In this document: positions 36,142 to 44,611 of the stretch, piece by piece | Layout: the number at the start of each line of letters is the position of its first letter | Numbering within the stretch: the stretch's first letter is position 1 | Origin: Citrobacter sp. Marseille-Q6884 | GTDB lineage: Bacteria; Pseudomonadota; Gammaproteobacteria; Enterobacterales; Enterobacteriaceae | Reading direction: 5' to 3' | DNA: 64,000 bases | NCBI RefSeq assembly: GCF_945906775.1 | Contig: NZ_CAMDRE010000002.1 | Coordinates: 1,364,001-1,428,000 of the forward strand | The notes under the pieces: model-generated | What the model saw: only the letters and a program-made list of their open reading frames with translations | The model's database searches: none | What the model was told of the DNA's origin: nothing | Position numbers and translations under genes: made by a program

Positions 36142-37715
36142 CAGTCAATAACCCTCCCTTTCAGCGCGAACACACCCTGGGGGCGTTTCTGAATAAACAG
36201 AATGATTAACACCAGGATCAGGATTTTGCCGAGCACAGCCCCCACCTGGGGTTCAAGGATTTTATTGAAGATCCCAAGACCGAACGCAGCCACCACGCTG
36301 CCTGCCAGTTGCCCCACGCCACCCAGCACCACGACCAGAAACGAATCAATAATGTAGCTTTGCCCCAGCTCTGGCCCCACATTGCCCAATTGCGACAACG
36401 CCACACCACCAAGACCGGCAATTCCCGAGCCCAGGCCGAACGCCAGCATATCCACCCGTCCGGTGGGAACACCACAACAGGCCGCCATACTGCGGTTTTG
36501 TGTCACTGCGCGAACATGCATCCCCAGACGCGTTTTATTCAGCAACAGCCAGGTGAAGAACAACACCAGAATGGCAAAACCAAGTACCACCAGTCGGTTC
36601 CACGGCAGGATCAGGTTGGCATAGACCTGAATACCACCGGATAGCCACGCAGGATTTGCTACCTCCAGGTTTTGCGCCCCAAAGGCCATGCGGACCAGTT
36701 GGATCAGCATCAGACTGATCCCCCATGTCGCCAGCAGGGTTTCAAGGGGACGCCCGTACAAGTGACGGATGACACCGCGCTCAAGGAGCATTCCTGTGGC
36801 TGCGGTAAACATAAACGCGACCGGCAGGGCAACAACCGGATAAAAGGCCAGCCACTGCGGTAAAAACTGACTCATCAGCTGTTGCACCATCCAGGTACAG
36901 TAGGCGCCAAGCATCAACATTTCGCCGTGCGCCATATTGATGACGCCAAGTAACCCGTAGGTAATGGCCAGCCCCAACGCCGCCAGCAGCAAAATTGAGC
37001 CCAGTGACAGCCCCATAAACGCCTGTCCCAGAAGATCACCGACCTTCATGCGCTGCGCGATGGTATTCAGACTTTCGCTTGCGGCGGCACGTACACGACT
37101 ATCCGGCTCATGTTCGGTCTGGGTAAAAGGCTGAAGTCGCGCCAGCGTTTCTGGATCGTTTGAATCCGCCAGTCGTTCGACCGCCTGGCGTCTGATCTGT
37201 GGCTGCGCACTGTTCAGTTGCAGGTTTGCCAGCACAAGGGCAAGCTGGGACTTCACCTGCGCATCCGGCTCCTGCTCCAGCCTTTGCAGCAGAAACGGCA
37301 ACATGGCAGGCTGTGCTTCACGCTGTAAAATGTGTACGGCGGCAGTCCTTTCCGTGACGCTGTCACTTAACAGTTGATGTACCGCCAGCGTCCCGGCAAC
37401 CAGATTACGCAGACGGTTGGTGAAGCGGACTTTTTTTAACTCGCCAGAAGGATGGCTCGCCGCGCCCAGCGGTTGCACTGCAGCCCCGTTCATCGTGAAG
37501 GCGTTTTTTGCCGCGTCGGTGAGCACATTTTCGCGCCCCAACGCATTCAATAACGGTAAACGTTGAAGCTCAGGGTTAACGGCCCAGCGCTCCAGTAAAG
37601 CGGCCTGTTGCGTACGGCTGGCCGCAGTAAACGTATCGGCATCGGTTGCCTGCGCTATCCACGGCAAAAGCCACGTCAGCAACAACACGCCACGAATAAA
37701 GCACATGGCTTTCAT
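36141..37715 (-). CDS. urtB: Urea ABC transporter permease UrtB with N-terminal extension
   Basis: UrtB is the LivH-type permease of the urea importer. The 524-residue protein starts with a Sec signal (MKAMCFIRGVLLLTWLLPWIAQA), followed by about 200 residues of helical, HEAT-like periplasmic sequence. The eight-helix permease domain runs from about 230 to the end, with GLAITYGLLGVINMAHGEMLMLGAY near 250. The extension is a known feature of UrtB proteins and presumably contacts UrtA or the permease mouth. It is the second gene of urtABCDE, 45 bases after urtA. Confidence 0.94.
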   Translation of the reverse strand: MKAMCFIRGVLLLTWLLPWIAQATDADTFTAASRTQQAALLERWAVNPELQRLPLLNALGRENVLTDAAKNAFTMNGAAVQPLGAASHPSGELKKVRFTNRLRNLVAGTLAVHQLLSDSVTERTAAVHILQREAQPAMLPFLLQRLEQEPDAQVKSQLALVLANLQLNSAQPQIRRQAVERLADSNDPETLARLQPFTQTEHEPDSRVRAAASESLNTIAQRMKVGDLLGQAFMGLSLGSILLLAALGLAITYGLLGVINMAHGEMLMLGAYCTWMVQQLMSQFLPQWLAFYPVVALPVAFMFTAATGMLLERGVIRHLYGRPLETLLATWGISLMLIQLVRMAFGAQNLEVANPAWLSGGIQVYANLILPWNRLVVLGFAILVLFFTWLLLNKTRLGMHVRAVTQNRSMAACCGVPTGRVDMLAFGLGSGIAGLGGVALSQLGNVGPELGQSYIIDSFLVVVLGGVGQLAGSVVAAFGLGIFNKILEPQVGAVLGKILILVLIILFIQKRPQGVFALKGRVID

Positions 37716-37760
37716 GATAGCGTTCTCCAGAACAGCGCCCTCCCGGCGGAGGGCGAGAGA

Positions 37761-39032
37761 TTAATTACTGGCGGTTTTGACAGGCTGCTCAGATTTCTTA
37801 TCATTCCCGGCGATATACGGACTCCAGGGTTGCGCACGGACAGGCGCATCGGTCTGCCACACGACGTTAAACTGGCCATTCCCCTCTATCTCGCCAATCA
37901 TTACGGGCTTATGCAGGTGGTGGTTGGTGGCGTCCATGGTCAGCGTAAAGCCGGACGGTGCGACGAAAGATTGCCCTGCCATTGCCGCACGGACTTTATC
38001 CACATCGGTGGTTCCCGCTTTTTCTACCGCCTGCGCCCACATATGCAGGCCAACATAAGTTGCCTCCATAGGATCGTTTGTCACGACCGAGTCGGCATTC
38101 GGCAGTTTGTGCGCTTTGGCATACGCCCGGTAATCGGCAACAAACTTCTGGTTGGTCGCATTATCAACCGACTCGAAGTAGTTCCAGGCCGCCAGGTTAC
38201 CCACCAGCGGTTTGGTATCAATTCCGCGCAACTCCTCTTCACCGACAGAAAACGCCACGACAGGCACATCCGTTGCTTTCAGCCCCTGGTTGGCCAGTTC
38301 TTTGTAAAACGGAACGTTAGAATCACCATTAATGGTCGAGACCACCGCCGTTTTTCCGCCTGCAGAGAATTTTTTAATACTGGCGACAATCGTCTGGTAA
38401 TCGCTGTGTCCGAACGGGGTATAAACTTCTTCGATGTCTTTGTCTGCGACTCCCTTAGAATGCAAAAAGGCACGCAAGATTTTGTTGGTTGTGCGGGGAT
38501 AAACATAATCGGTGCCAAGCAGGAAGAAACGTTTGGCGCTGCCGCCGTCCTCGCTCATCAGATACTCAACGGCCGGGATCGCCTGCTGGTTTGGTGCCGC
38601 CCCGGTATAAAAGACATTCGGTGACATCTCTTCACCCTCGTATTGCACGGGGTAGAACAGTAATCCGTTTAACTCTTCAAACACCGGCAGGACTGATTTA
38701 CGCGAGACCGATGTCCAACAGCCAAAGACCACCGCCACCTTATCCTGACTCAGCAACTGCCGTGCTTTTTCAGCGAACAACGGCCAGTTCGAAGCCGGAT
38801 CAACAACAACGGGCTCCAGTTTCTTCCCCAGGACACCACCTTTCGCGTTAATTTCATCGATGGTCATTAACGCCACATCTTTAAGAGGGGTTTCAGAAAT
38901 AGCCATCGTCCCGGATAGCGAATGCATAATCCCAACCTTAATCGTGTCGGCTGCCTGAACGTTAAAACTCAGCCCCATTGCCACAACGGAGGCAGAAAGT
39001 GCAAAAGCTTTGAGTAATGTACGACGCTGCAT
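37761..39032 (-). CDS. urtA: Urea ABC transporter substrate-binding protein UrtA
   Basis: UrtA is the periplasmic receptor that captures urea or short amides. The 423-residue protein has an N-terminal export signal (MQRRTLLKAFALSASVVAMG..., cut probably after VQA near residue 27). The mature part contains DTIKVGIMHSLSGTMAISE and FGCWTSVSRKSVLPV, both diagnostic of amide-binding UrtA/FmdD proteins. It is the first gene of the operon. Upstream lie a sigma-54 promoter and an NtrC-like palindrome, so induction under nitrogen limitation is likely. Confidence 0.96.
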   Translation of the reverse strand: MQRRTLLKAFALSASVVAMGLSFNVQAADTIKVGIMHSLSGTMAISETPLKDVALMTIDEINAKGGVLGKKLEPVVVDPASNWPLFAEKARQLLSQDKVAVVFGCWTSVSRKSVLPVFEELNGLLFYPVQYEGEEMSPNVFYTGAAPNQQAIPAVEYLMSEDGGSAKRFFLLGTDYVYPRTTNKILRAFLHSKGVADKDIEEVYTPFGHSDYQTIVASIKKFSAGGKTAVVSTINGDSNVPFYKELANQGLKATDVPVVAFSVGEEELRGIDTKPLVGNLAAWNYFESVDNATNQKFVADYRAYAKAHKLPNADSVVTNDPMEATYVGLHMWAQAVEKAGTTDVDKVRAAMAGQSFVAPSGFTLTMDATNHHLHKPVMIGEIEGNGQFNVVWQTDAPVRAQPWSPYIAGNDKKSEQPVKTASN

Positions 39033-39119
39033 AGTTTCACTCCTGAAATAGACTTGCCGAAAGCTCCGGTCAGCAGGGCTGACAAAAACGGTGCAAATTA
39101 AGGTGTTCAGAAGTGATTA

Positions 39120-39135
39120 GGCAAAAAGGATGCCA
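39120..39135 (-). promoter_or_regulatory. Sigma-54 (RpoN) promoter of the urt operon
   Basis: On the minus strand the sequence TGGCATCCTTTTTGCC has GG and GC separated by ten bases and agrees with TGGCAC-N5-TTGCW except at two positions. The expected start site is near 39110, leaving a leader of about 75 bases before urtA. Confidence 0.82.
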
Positions 39136-39250
39136 GATATTAAAAGGCTATATAAAATCAACCGATTAGAAATCGGACCGCGATATTCAGGACAAAGCAA
39201 GGCGCAAAAACAGTGTTACAAGAAAAATTGACCCACAATGAATCATGAAT

Positions 39251-39267
39251 TGCATTATAAACGTGCA
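39251..39267. promoter_or_regulatory. NtrC-type enhancer site upstream of urtA
   Basis: The palindrome TGCATTATAAACGTGCA matches TGCAC-N7-GTGCA with one mismatch. It is centred about 150 bases upstream of the predicted sigma-54 start, the usual enhancer distance. The remaining DNA between urtA and mgtS (39033-39512) holds no gene. Confidence 0.72.
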
Positions 39268-39416
39268 ACATCCGCTGCCCCGCTTAATCATTCCGGTGCT
39301 TTATCACAGGATAAAATCACGTTTTTGCATTTCGATCGAGGTGATTTTCGTCACTATTACGCATTATTCTCGACGCAAAAATGCAAAGCCTTACCTTTCA
39401 GACAAAATAATCACAC

Positions 39417-39451
39417 AGTTCAGTCTTTGTTTAAGTTTGAATTGCTACTAT
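39417..39451 (+). promoter_or_regulatory. PhoP-type promoter of mgtS
   Basis: The half-sites AGTTCA (39417-39422) and TGTTTA (39428-39433) are spaced by five bases as in PhoP boxes. They are followed 12 bases later by the -10 element TACTAT (39446-39451). mgtS is PhoPQ-activated in low Mg2+ in E. coli. Confidence 0.65.
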
Positions 39452-39512
39452 AGTGCTTAACGAGGTGAAATTTAATCAAGAGAGGAAACTCACAGAGAAA
39501 GGAGCATTTACT

Positions 39513-39608
39513 ATGTTAGGTAACATGAATATTTTTATGGCAGTTCTGGGAATTATTTTGTTTTCCGGTTTTCTGGCCGCCTACTTTAGCCACCGATGGG
39601 ATGATTGA
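39513..39608 (+). CDS. mgtS: Mg2+-stress small membrane protein MgtS
   Basis: MgtS (YneM) is a 31-residue inner-membrane protein that stabilises the Mg2+ importer MgtA and affects PitA when Mg2+ is scarce. The frame ATG-TTA-GGT... encodes MLGNMNIFMAVLGIILFSGF and ends FSHRWDD. It differs from the E. coli protein at only a couple of residues. An AAAGGAG ribosome-binding site lies just upstream. The PhoP-type promoter and a downstream terminator frame it as a single-gene unit. Confidence 0.96.
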   Translation: MLGNMNIFMAVLGIILFSGFLAAYFSHRWDD

Positions 39609-39635
39609 TGAACGACGATAGTCCTGCACCGAACC

Positions 39636-39674
39636 GGCCCCTTGCTGCATAACCGCACAAGGGGCCATTTTTTT
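39636..39674 (+). terminator. Terminator of mgtS
   Basis: The 9-base stem GGCCCCTTG/CAAGGGGCC is followed by ATTTTTTT on the plus strand, just beyond mgtS. Confidence 0.92.
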
Positions 39675-39713
39675 ACCCGTCCACTTTCGCTGCTCATTTC
39701 CCGAATTACAGGT

Positions 39714-39805
39714 AAAAAAAACCGCCGGATGAACCAGCGGTAAATGCTTGCATGGATAGATTTGTGTTTTGCTTTATACGTCACCAGGCAATTCCCTGCG
39801 AGATA
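39714..39805 (-). ncRNA. mgrR: Candidate MgrR small RNA
   Basis: On the minus strand an 8-base stem ACCGCTGG/CCGGCGGT is followed by eight T residues (39714-39741), a strong terminator with no gene to serve other than a short upstream transcript. About 65-70 bases upstream is a -10-like TAACTA (39811-39816) with TGTTGA, a PhoP half-site, a further 12 bases back. The position between mgtS and dgcZ and the opposite orientation to mgtS match MgrR of E. coli. MgrR is an Hfq-binding, PhoP-induced sRNA that represses eptB. The 5' end is an estimate. Confidence 0.65.
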
Positions 39806-39889
39806 ACGGATAGTTAACTACCTTACCATCAACAACCCCAACGAAAGTTAAACGAAACGACACCAGGCCTTAACCGACGACTTCGGCGC

Positions 39890-40816
39890 TCATGCTCTGA
39901 CGCGCAGCGTCATTTGATCGTTGGTCTCAATCAGCGTAATTTTCTGCTGCTCATCCATAAACATACAGCGATTTCGACCTGTCTGTTTCCCTTCATACAT
40001 TGCTCTGTCAGCCCGGCCGATCACCACATCCAACGTTTCTCCCGGCTGCGCACGCGTGATACCCGCAGTTACCGTAATGTTCAGTTCGCCATCCGGGTAC
40101 GGAATTTTTTTTCGACCAATCAGATGGCAAAGACGCAATCCCGCCCGGCATGCCTGATCATCCGTCTTTGTTCGGATAAGGATAATAAACTCTTCACCAC
40201 CGTAGCGGTACGCCACCTCATCATGGCGTGTCCATGCTAATAAATTCGATGCCAGATTTCGCAAAACAACATCACCGACCAGATGGCCGTAAGTGTCATT
40301 CACATATTTAAAACGATCGATATCCAGCAATAAAATATATAAATTTAGCGGTTCGGCTTCACGCAACTGCTGATCAAAGGATTCATCCAGCATTCTTCTG
40401 CCAGGTAACCCCGTTAATATATCGATGTTACTGCGTATATTCAGCAAATAGAGTTTGTAATCCATTACAGATGAGGTGAATTCCAGTAATGCGTCCTGGA
40501 AACTATCGAAGTGCCATGCCTGACTGCGATTATCAACGATTGCCGCCAGCAGTTCTTTTCCTAATACATGCATTTTTTCATGTGCTGTATTTATCTTACT
40601 CAGGTAGCTCGCATCCTCGTTGCCTTCTACCGGTTGGTGATTGAGCCATTGCCCAAACTGACAGACAAAGTGCGCGTTATCACCCATAATATCCGGCTGA
40701 GTAACATCTGACGACACAACGCAGCGGAACATTTTCACTAACCATTTGTAATGGGCATCAACCGACTTATTCAACTCTAACAACACTGCATCTATTTCAG
40801 TGGTTTTTCTGATCAT
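39890..40816 (-). CDS. dgcZ: Zinc-controlled diguanylate cyclase DgcZ
   Basis: DgcZ (YdeH) makes cyclic di-GMP from two GTP and drives poly-GlcNAc biofilm formation. The 308-residue protein has an N-terminal CZB domain with all four zinc ligands, H22, C52, H79 and H83. A GGDEF domain follows from about 130, with the active loop YRYGGEEF near 208. The five-residue-upstream position reads RHDE rather than RxxD, so no canonical inhibitory site is present, as in the E. coli enzyme. The ATG start follows AGAAGGGAA, a GGA-containing leader that could bind CsrA. A GTG one codon earlier is the only nearby alternative. Confidence 0.95.
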   Translation of the reverse strand: MIRKTTEIDAVLLELNKSVDAHYKWLVKMFRCVVSSDVTQPDIMGDNAHFVCQFGQWLNHQPVEGNEDASYLSKINTAHEKMHVLGKELLAAIVDNRSQAWHFDSFQDALLEFTSSVMDYKLYLLNIRSNIDILTGLPGRRMLDESFDQQLREAEPLNLYILLLDIDRFKYVNDTYGHLVGDVVLRNLASNLLAWTRHDEVAYRYGGEEFIILIRTKTDDQACRAGLRLCHLIGRKKIPYPDGELNITVTAGITRAQPGETLDVVIGRADRAMYEGKQTGRNRCMFMDEQQKITLIETNDQMTLRVRA

Positions 40817-41187
40817 CACGATTCCCTTCTCTGTGTGAACATTTCAACGTAGGCTATTTTAACGACAAAAAAGAAAACTTATGTAAATTTATTAATAGTA
40901 GTTAATAAGTTAAGAATTATCCCATTGAAGGAGTGATGACATCTTTCGCTTCTGAGAAACCGAATTATAAATATCACATCTCTCCTTTAAGGTAATGGAT
41001 GACACAAGGTACGATCATCAGGAATATATCGCGTCAGGTATATCCCTGTTTGCCGTTAGTCAGGTCGTTGAACAGATAACAAGACTTTCTTCCGCACTTG
41101 CATTTTTATTGTACGAATATGAACCAACGCGCATTTTCCTCTCCTGGCCAGGCATAGTGTATGTACGCTTCCCTGGAGGACATGATC
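40817..41187. other. Intergenic region without gene
   Basis: This AT-rich stretch of about 370 bases holds the promoters of dgcZ (leftward) and the EIIB-like gene (rightward). A 19-codon frame at 40936 and an 82-codon frame at 40995 lack proper ribosome-binding spacing, and the latter overlaps the real gene. ydeI and ydeJ, which lie here in K-12, are absent. Confidence 0.6.
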
Positions 41188-41502
41188 ATGAAAAAACTAT
41201 TAATATGTTGTCTGTTTGGAAACACAGCGAACGCTCTGGCTAAAAAAATGCAGAAAATAGCGAATTCGCAGCAACAGCAAATGATTTTCAGCGCCGTAGG
41301 GCTGGATAATTTTGCCAGTGTTGCTCCTGCATTCGACTGTTTTCTGGTGGCGCCACATATCCAGTATAAACTCGATGAGCTTAAGGCCATTGTCGGCGAA
41401 TCACGCCCCATCGCTGTCATAGAAAGCCTGCCCTATGCATCATTGGATGGAGAAAGCGTATTGAATTTTGTTCTTGCGCATATGCCAGAGATGGTCGAGT
41501 AA
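41188..41502 (+). CDS. Orphan PTS EIIB-like protein (lactose/cellobiose type)
   Basis: The 104-residue protein starts MKKLLICCLFGNTANALAKKM and has the length and layout of chitobiose/cellobiose EIIB domains. These have a first strand ending in the phospho-accepting cysteine (C7 or C8), a following helix, then a strand and APHIQYKLDEL near 65, matching the GPQI-Y element of ChbB. EIIB proteins pass phosphate from EIIA to the sugar. No EIIA or EIIC gene lies nearby, so it may act with a remote EIIC or as a regulator. The start is fixed by GGAGGA at 41175-41180, seven bases before ATG 41188. Confidence 0.75.
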   Translation: MKKLLICCLFGNTANALAKKMQKIANSQQQQMIFSAVGLDNFASVAPAFDCFLVAPHIQYKLDELKAIVGESRPIAVIESLPYASLDGESVLNFVLAHMPEMVE

Positions 41503-41554
41503 ATTAAGGCTTACCCCACTACCGCAAATCCGCTCAGCTCACGAGCAGGTAAAA

Positions 41555-41577
41555 AAGCCGGGCATGACACCCGGCTT
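41555..41577. terminator. Bidirectional terminator between the EIIB-like gene and dcp
   Basis: The stem AAGCCGGG/CCCGGCTT is flanked by A-rich and T-rich sequence on both sides, giving TTTGTTTT on plus and TTTTTT on minus. It ends both convergent genes. Confidence 0.9.
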
Positions 41578-41598
41578 TGTTTTCTGGCTGAAAAAGAC

Positions 41599-43641
41599 TT
41601 ACGCGCTTAACCCGCGATGCGCCAGCATCGGTTCCATGCGCGGATCGCGCCCACTCCATTGGCGAAACAGTTCCGCTAAATCAGTGCCATTTCCTCGGGA
41701 TAGAATAGCCTCGCGGAATTTTTGCCCGTTTTCGCGACTCAATCCCCCTTGCTCGACGAACCATTGATAGCCATCGTCTGCCAGCATTTGTGTCCATAAA
41801 TAAGCGTAATATCCCGCCGCGTAGCCACCGCCAAAAATATGCGCAAAATAACTGCTACGATAACGCGGTGGAACAGCCTGAAGGTGGAGCCCTTCCGCTG
41901 ACAGCGCCTGTAGTTCAAACGCATCAACAGACAAAGAGGATTCACTCTGCAAACTGTGCCAACGCATATCCAGTAACGCAGCGCTCAGTAACTCAGTCAT
42001 GTCATAGCCTTTGTTAAACAGACTGGCTCGTTGCATCTTTTCACGCAGCGCCTGAGGCATGGGTTCACCAGTTTCCACATGCCGCGCGAAACGCGCAAAG
42101 ACGTGCGGATGACTCGCCCAGTGTTCATTAATCTGCGACGGGAACTCAACGAAATCGCGCGGGGTATTTGTCCCTGACAATGTCGCATACCGTTGTGTGG
42201 CAAACAGGCCGTGTAATGTGTGCCCAAACTCATGGAATAAGGTGATGACATCATCCCACAGGAGTAAGGCAGGTTGACCCTTCGCAGGTTTTTGATAGTT
42301 ACACACGTTGTAAATAACAGGCAGGGTCTCATTAAGCAGCGATTGCTCAACAAAGTTCCCCATCCAGGCCCCGCCGCTTTTTGATTCCCGGGCAAAGAAA
42401 TCACCGTAGAAAAGCGCCAGTCCTACGCCGTCATGATCGAATATTTCCCATACCCGCACATCCGGGTGATACACAGGAATGTCGAAACGCTCAATAAATT
42501 TGATGCCAAACAACTGGTTTGCCGTCCAGAAAACACCGTCATTCAGTACCGTATCCAACGCAAAATAGGGTTTGAGTTGCGCCTCATCAAGGGCATATTT
42601 ATCGCGACGTACCTGCTCAGCATAAAAAGCCCAATCCCAGGCCTGAGCGGTAAATCCCCCCTGTTCTTCATCAATGACGTGCTGTATTTCAGCCTGTTCA
42701 TCCAGGACCCGCTGGCGTGCGGCCGGCACGATAGCCCGCATAAAAGTGAGCGCCGCTTCCGGCGTTTTAGCCATCTGGTCGGCAATTTTCCAGGCGGCGT
42801 AATCGCTAAATCCCAGTAACGTTGCCTGCTGGGTGCGAATGTTTACCAGTCGATGAATAATGGCGCGGGTATCATTCGCATCGTCTTTTTCAGCCCGTGT
42901 CCATGCGCAGGTAAACAGTTTTTCACGGGTTTGACGATCGCGTAATACGGCAAGTGCAGGTTGTTGGGTTGTGTTCAATAGCGGGATAACCCAATGTGCT
43001 TGAAGCCCTTTCTCCCTCGCGACATCCGCAGCAACGGCAATCTCCTCTGCGCTGAGTCCTTCCAGCTGTCTGACATCATCCACCACCAACGCACCTGATT
43101 TGTTCGCGGCCAACAGCCGTTGATTAAACTGACTGGTCAGGGTCGCGGACTCAGTGTTGAGCGCTTTCAGGCGCGCTTTATCCGCCTCATTAAGGCGTGC
43201 GCCTGAAAGGACAAAACGCTGGTGGATAACCTCCAACAGACGTAATGATTCGCCATCCAGACCCAGCGCGTTACGTCGTTGCCAGACGTCATCAACACGC
43301 GCAAAAAGCGCACTGTTGAGATAGATATCATTCGATAAGGCCGCCAGTTCAGCGGAGAACGCCTCATCCAGTTGCTGTAAGACATCATTGGTATGCGCCG
43401 CCGTCATCGCAAAAAATACGCTGGTGACGCGCGTTAACATTGCCCCACTTTGTTCCAGGGCCAACAAGGTATTGGCAAAATCAGGGGCTTGCGGATTTTG
43501 CACAATCGCGTCTATTTCGGCGCGTTTTTGCCGCACAGCCTCATCAAATGCGGGACGGTAATGCTCCTCTTTAATTTGATCAAATGGCGGAGCCTGATAA
43601 GGCAACGTGCTGTGGCGCCAGAAAGGATTCGTTAATGACAT
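41599..43641 (-). CDS. dcp: Dipeptidyl carboxypeptidase
   Basis: Dcp is a zinc M3-family peptidase that removes C-terminal dipeptides from short peptides in the cytosol/periplasm. The 680-residue protein equals the family length and has HEFGH near residue 470 as its zinc site. The third ligand, Glu, follows in the segment FVEFPSQINEHWASH. The final part FAHIFGGGYAAGYYAYLW is the conserved tyrosine-rich substrate wall. The gene is monocistronic and divergent from ydfG. Confidence 0.97.
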   Translation of the reverse strand: MSLTNPFWRHSTLPYQAPPFDQIKEEHYRPAFDEAVRQKRAEIDAIVQNPQAPDFANTLLALEQSGAMLTRVTSVFFAMTAAHTNDVLQQLDEAFSAELAALSNDIYLNSALFARVDDVWQRRNALGLDGESLRLLEVIHQRFVLSGARLNEADKARLKALNTESATLTSQFNQRLLAANKSGALVVDDVRQLEGLSAEEIAVAADVAREKGLQAHWVIPLLNTTQQPALAVLRDRQTREKLFTCAWTRAEKDDANDTRAIIHRLVNIRTQQATLLGFSDYAAWKIADQMAKTPEAALTFMRAIVPAARQRVLDEQAEIQHVIDEEQGGFTAQAWDWAFYAEQVRRDKYALDEAQLKPYFALDTVLNDGVFWTANQLFGIKFIERFDIPVYHPDVRVWEIFDHDGVGLALFYGDFFARESKSGGAWMGNFVEQSLLNETLPVIYNVCNYQKPAKGQPALLLWDDVITLFHEFGHTLHGLFATQRYATLSGTNTPRDFVEFPSQINEHWASHPHVFARFARHVETGEPMPQALREKMQRASLFNKGYDMTELLSAALLDMRWHSLQSESSLSVDAFELQALSAEGLHLQAVPPRYRSSYFAHIFGGGYAAGYYAYLWTQMLADDGYQWFVEQGGLSRENGQKFREAILSRGNGTDLAELFRQWSGRDPRMEPMLAHRGLSA

Positions 43642-43778
43642 CTTTCACTCCTGAAAACGATTTGTTTCTTAGAGTAGGCCTCCCGGAAATCGACCGCAAT
43701 CTCATTAAGCAGGATTACCCCTGAACAGGCATGACGTGCTATGGTAGTACGACGTAAAAAGCGTTGAGGAACAGTGAG

Positions 43779-44525
43779 ATGATCGTTTTAGTGACCGGAG
43801 CAACCGCAGGTTTTGGTGAATGCATTACGCGTCGTTTTATTGAGAATGGGCATAAAGTTATTGCCACCGGACGCCGTCAGGAGCGCCTGCAGGAACTGAA
43901 AGATGAGTTGGGCGACCGTGTTTATACCGCGCAACTTGACGTACGTAACCGCGCGTCTATTGAAGAGATGCTCGCGGCTTTACCCGCTGAATGGCGAAAT
44001 ATTGATGTTCTTGTCAATAACGCCGGTCTGGCGCTGGGAATGGAACCCGCTCATAAGGCCAACGTTGACGACTGGGAAACCATGATCGATACCAACAACA
44101 AAGGTCTGATTTATATGACCCGTGCCGTACTGCCTGGCATGGTGGAACGTAATCGCGGTCATATAATCAATATCGGATCTACTGCCGGTAGCTGGCCATA
44201 CGCTGGGGGCAACGTTTACGGCGCAACCAAAGCATTTGTTCGCCAGTTTAGCCTGAACTTACGTACGGATTTACACGGAACAGCGGTACGCGTTACCGAT
44301 ATTGAACCGGGACTGGTTGGCGGCACAGAGTTTTCTAATGTGCGTTTCAAAGGCGATGATGATAAAGCTGGCAAAACCTACGAAAACACCACTGCGCTGA
44401 CACCAGAAGATGTCACTGAAGCGGTTTGGTGGGTGGCTTCACTGCCTGAGCATGTCAACATTAACACCCTCGAAATGATGCCTGTCACACAGTCTTTTGC
44501 AGGCCTTAGCGTCCACCGGCGTTAA
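43779..44525 (+). CDS. ydfG: NADP-dependent 3-hydroxy acid dehydrogenase YdfG
   Basis: YdfG is a tetrameric short-chain dehydrogenase that oxidises L-allo-threonine, serine and 3-hydroxypropionate and can reduce malonic semialdehyde. The 248-residue protein starts MIVLVTGATAGFGE, which includes the TGxxxGxG nucleotide loop. The arginine pair TGRRQE fits NADP+, and the catalytic STAGSWPYAGGNVYGATK (Ser near 134, Tyr 147, Lys 151) is intact. GAGGA eight bases upstream fixes the ATG at 43779. A TTG five codons earlier is in frame but unlikely. Confidence 0.96.
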   Translation: MIVLVTGATAGFGECITRRFIENGHKVIATGRRQERLQELKDELGDRVYTAQLDVRNRASIEEMLAALPAEWRNIDVLVNNAGLALGMEPAHKANVDDWETMIDTNNKGLIYMTRAVLPGMVERNRGHIINIGSTAGSWPYAGGNVYGATKAFVRQFSLNLRTDLHGTAVRVTDIEPGLVGGTEFSNVRFKGDDDKAGKTYENTTALTPEDVTEAVWWVASLPEHVNINTLEMMPVTQSFAGLSVHRR

Positions 44526-44530
44526 TTTGT

Positions 44531-44553
44531 ATACCCGGCCTCGTGCCGGGTAT
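44531..44553. terminator. Hairpin after ydfG
   Basis: A perfect 9-base stem, ATACCCGGC/GCCGGGTAT, with a five-base loop lies six bases after the stop. It lacks a T-run, so it may terminate weakly or protect the message 3' end upstream of rspR. Confidence 0.65.
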
Positions 44554-44611
44554 AGCTCGCAGAAAATAAGTGATAAAATGGTCGGGTTAACTCTCTAAAA
44601 AGTAAGAATGA

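Noticed and set aside
39238..39460. Two overlapping 71-codon frames between urtA and mgtS
   Set aside because: They run through the NtrC-like site and PhoP-type promoter, lack ribosome-binding sites, and look like chance frames in regulatory DNA.
40936..40995. 19-codon ORF beginning MTSFASEK upstream of the EIIB-like gene
   Set aside because: The AAGGAG is only two bases from the ATG, too close to serve it, and the peptide shows no features.
40995..41243. 82-codon frame overlapping the start of the EIIB-like gene
   Set aside because: No proper ribosome-binding site, odd composition, and it overlaps a gene with a clear start signal and family match.
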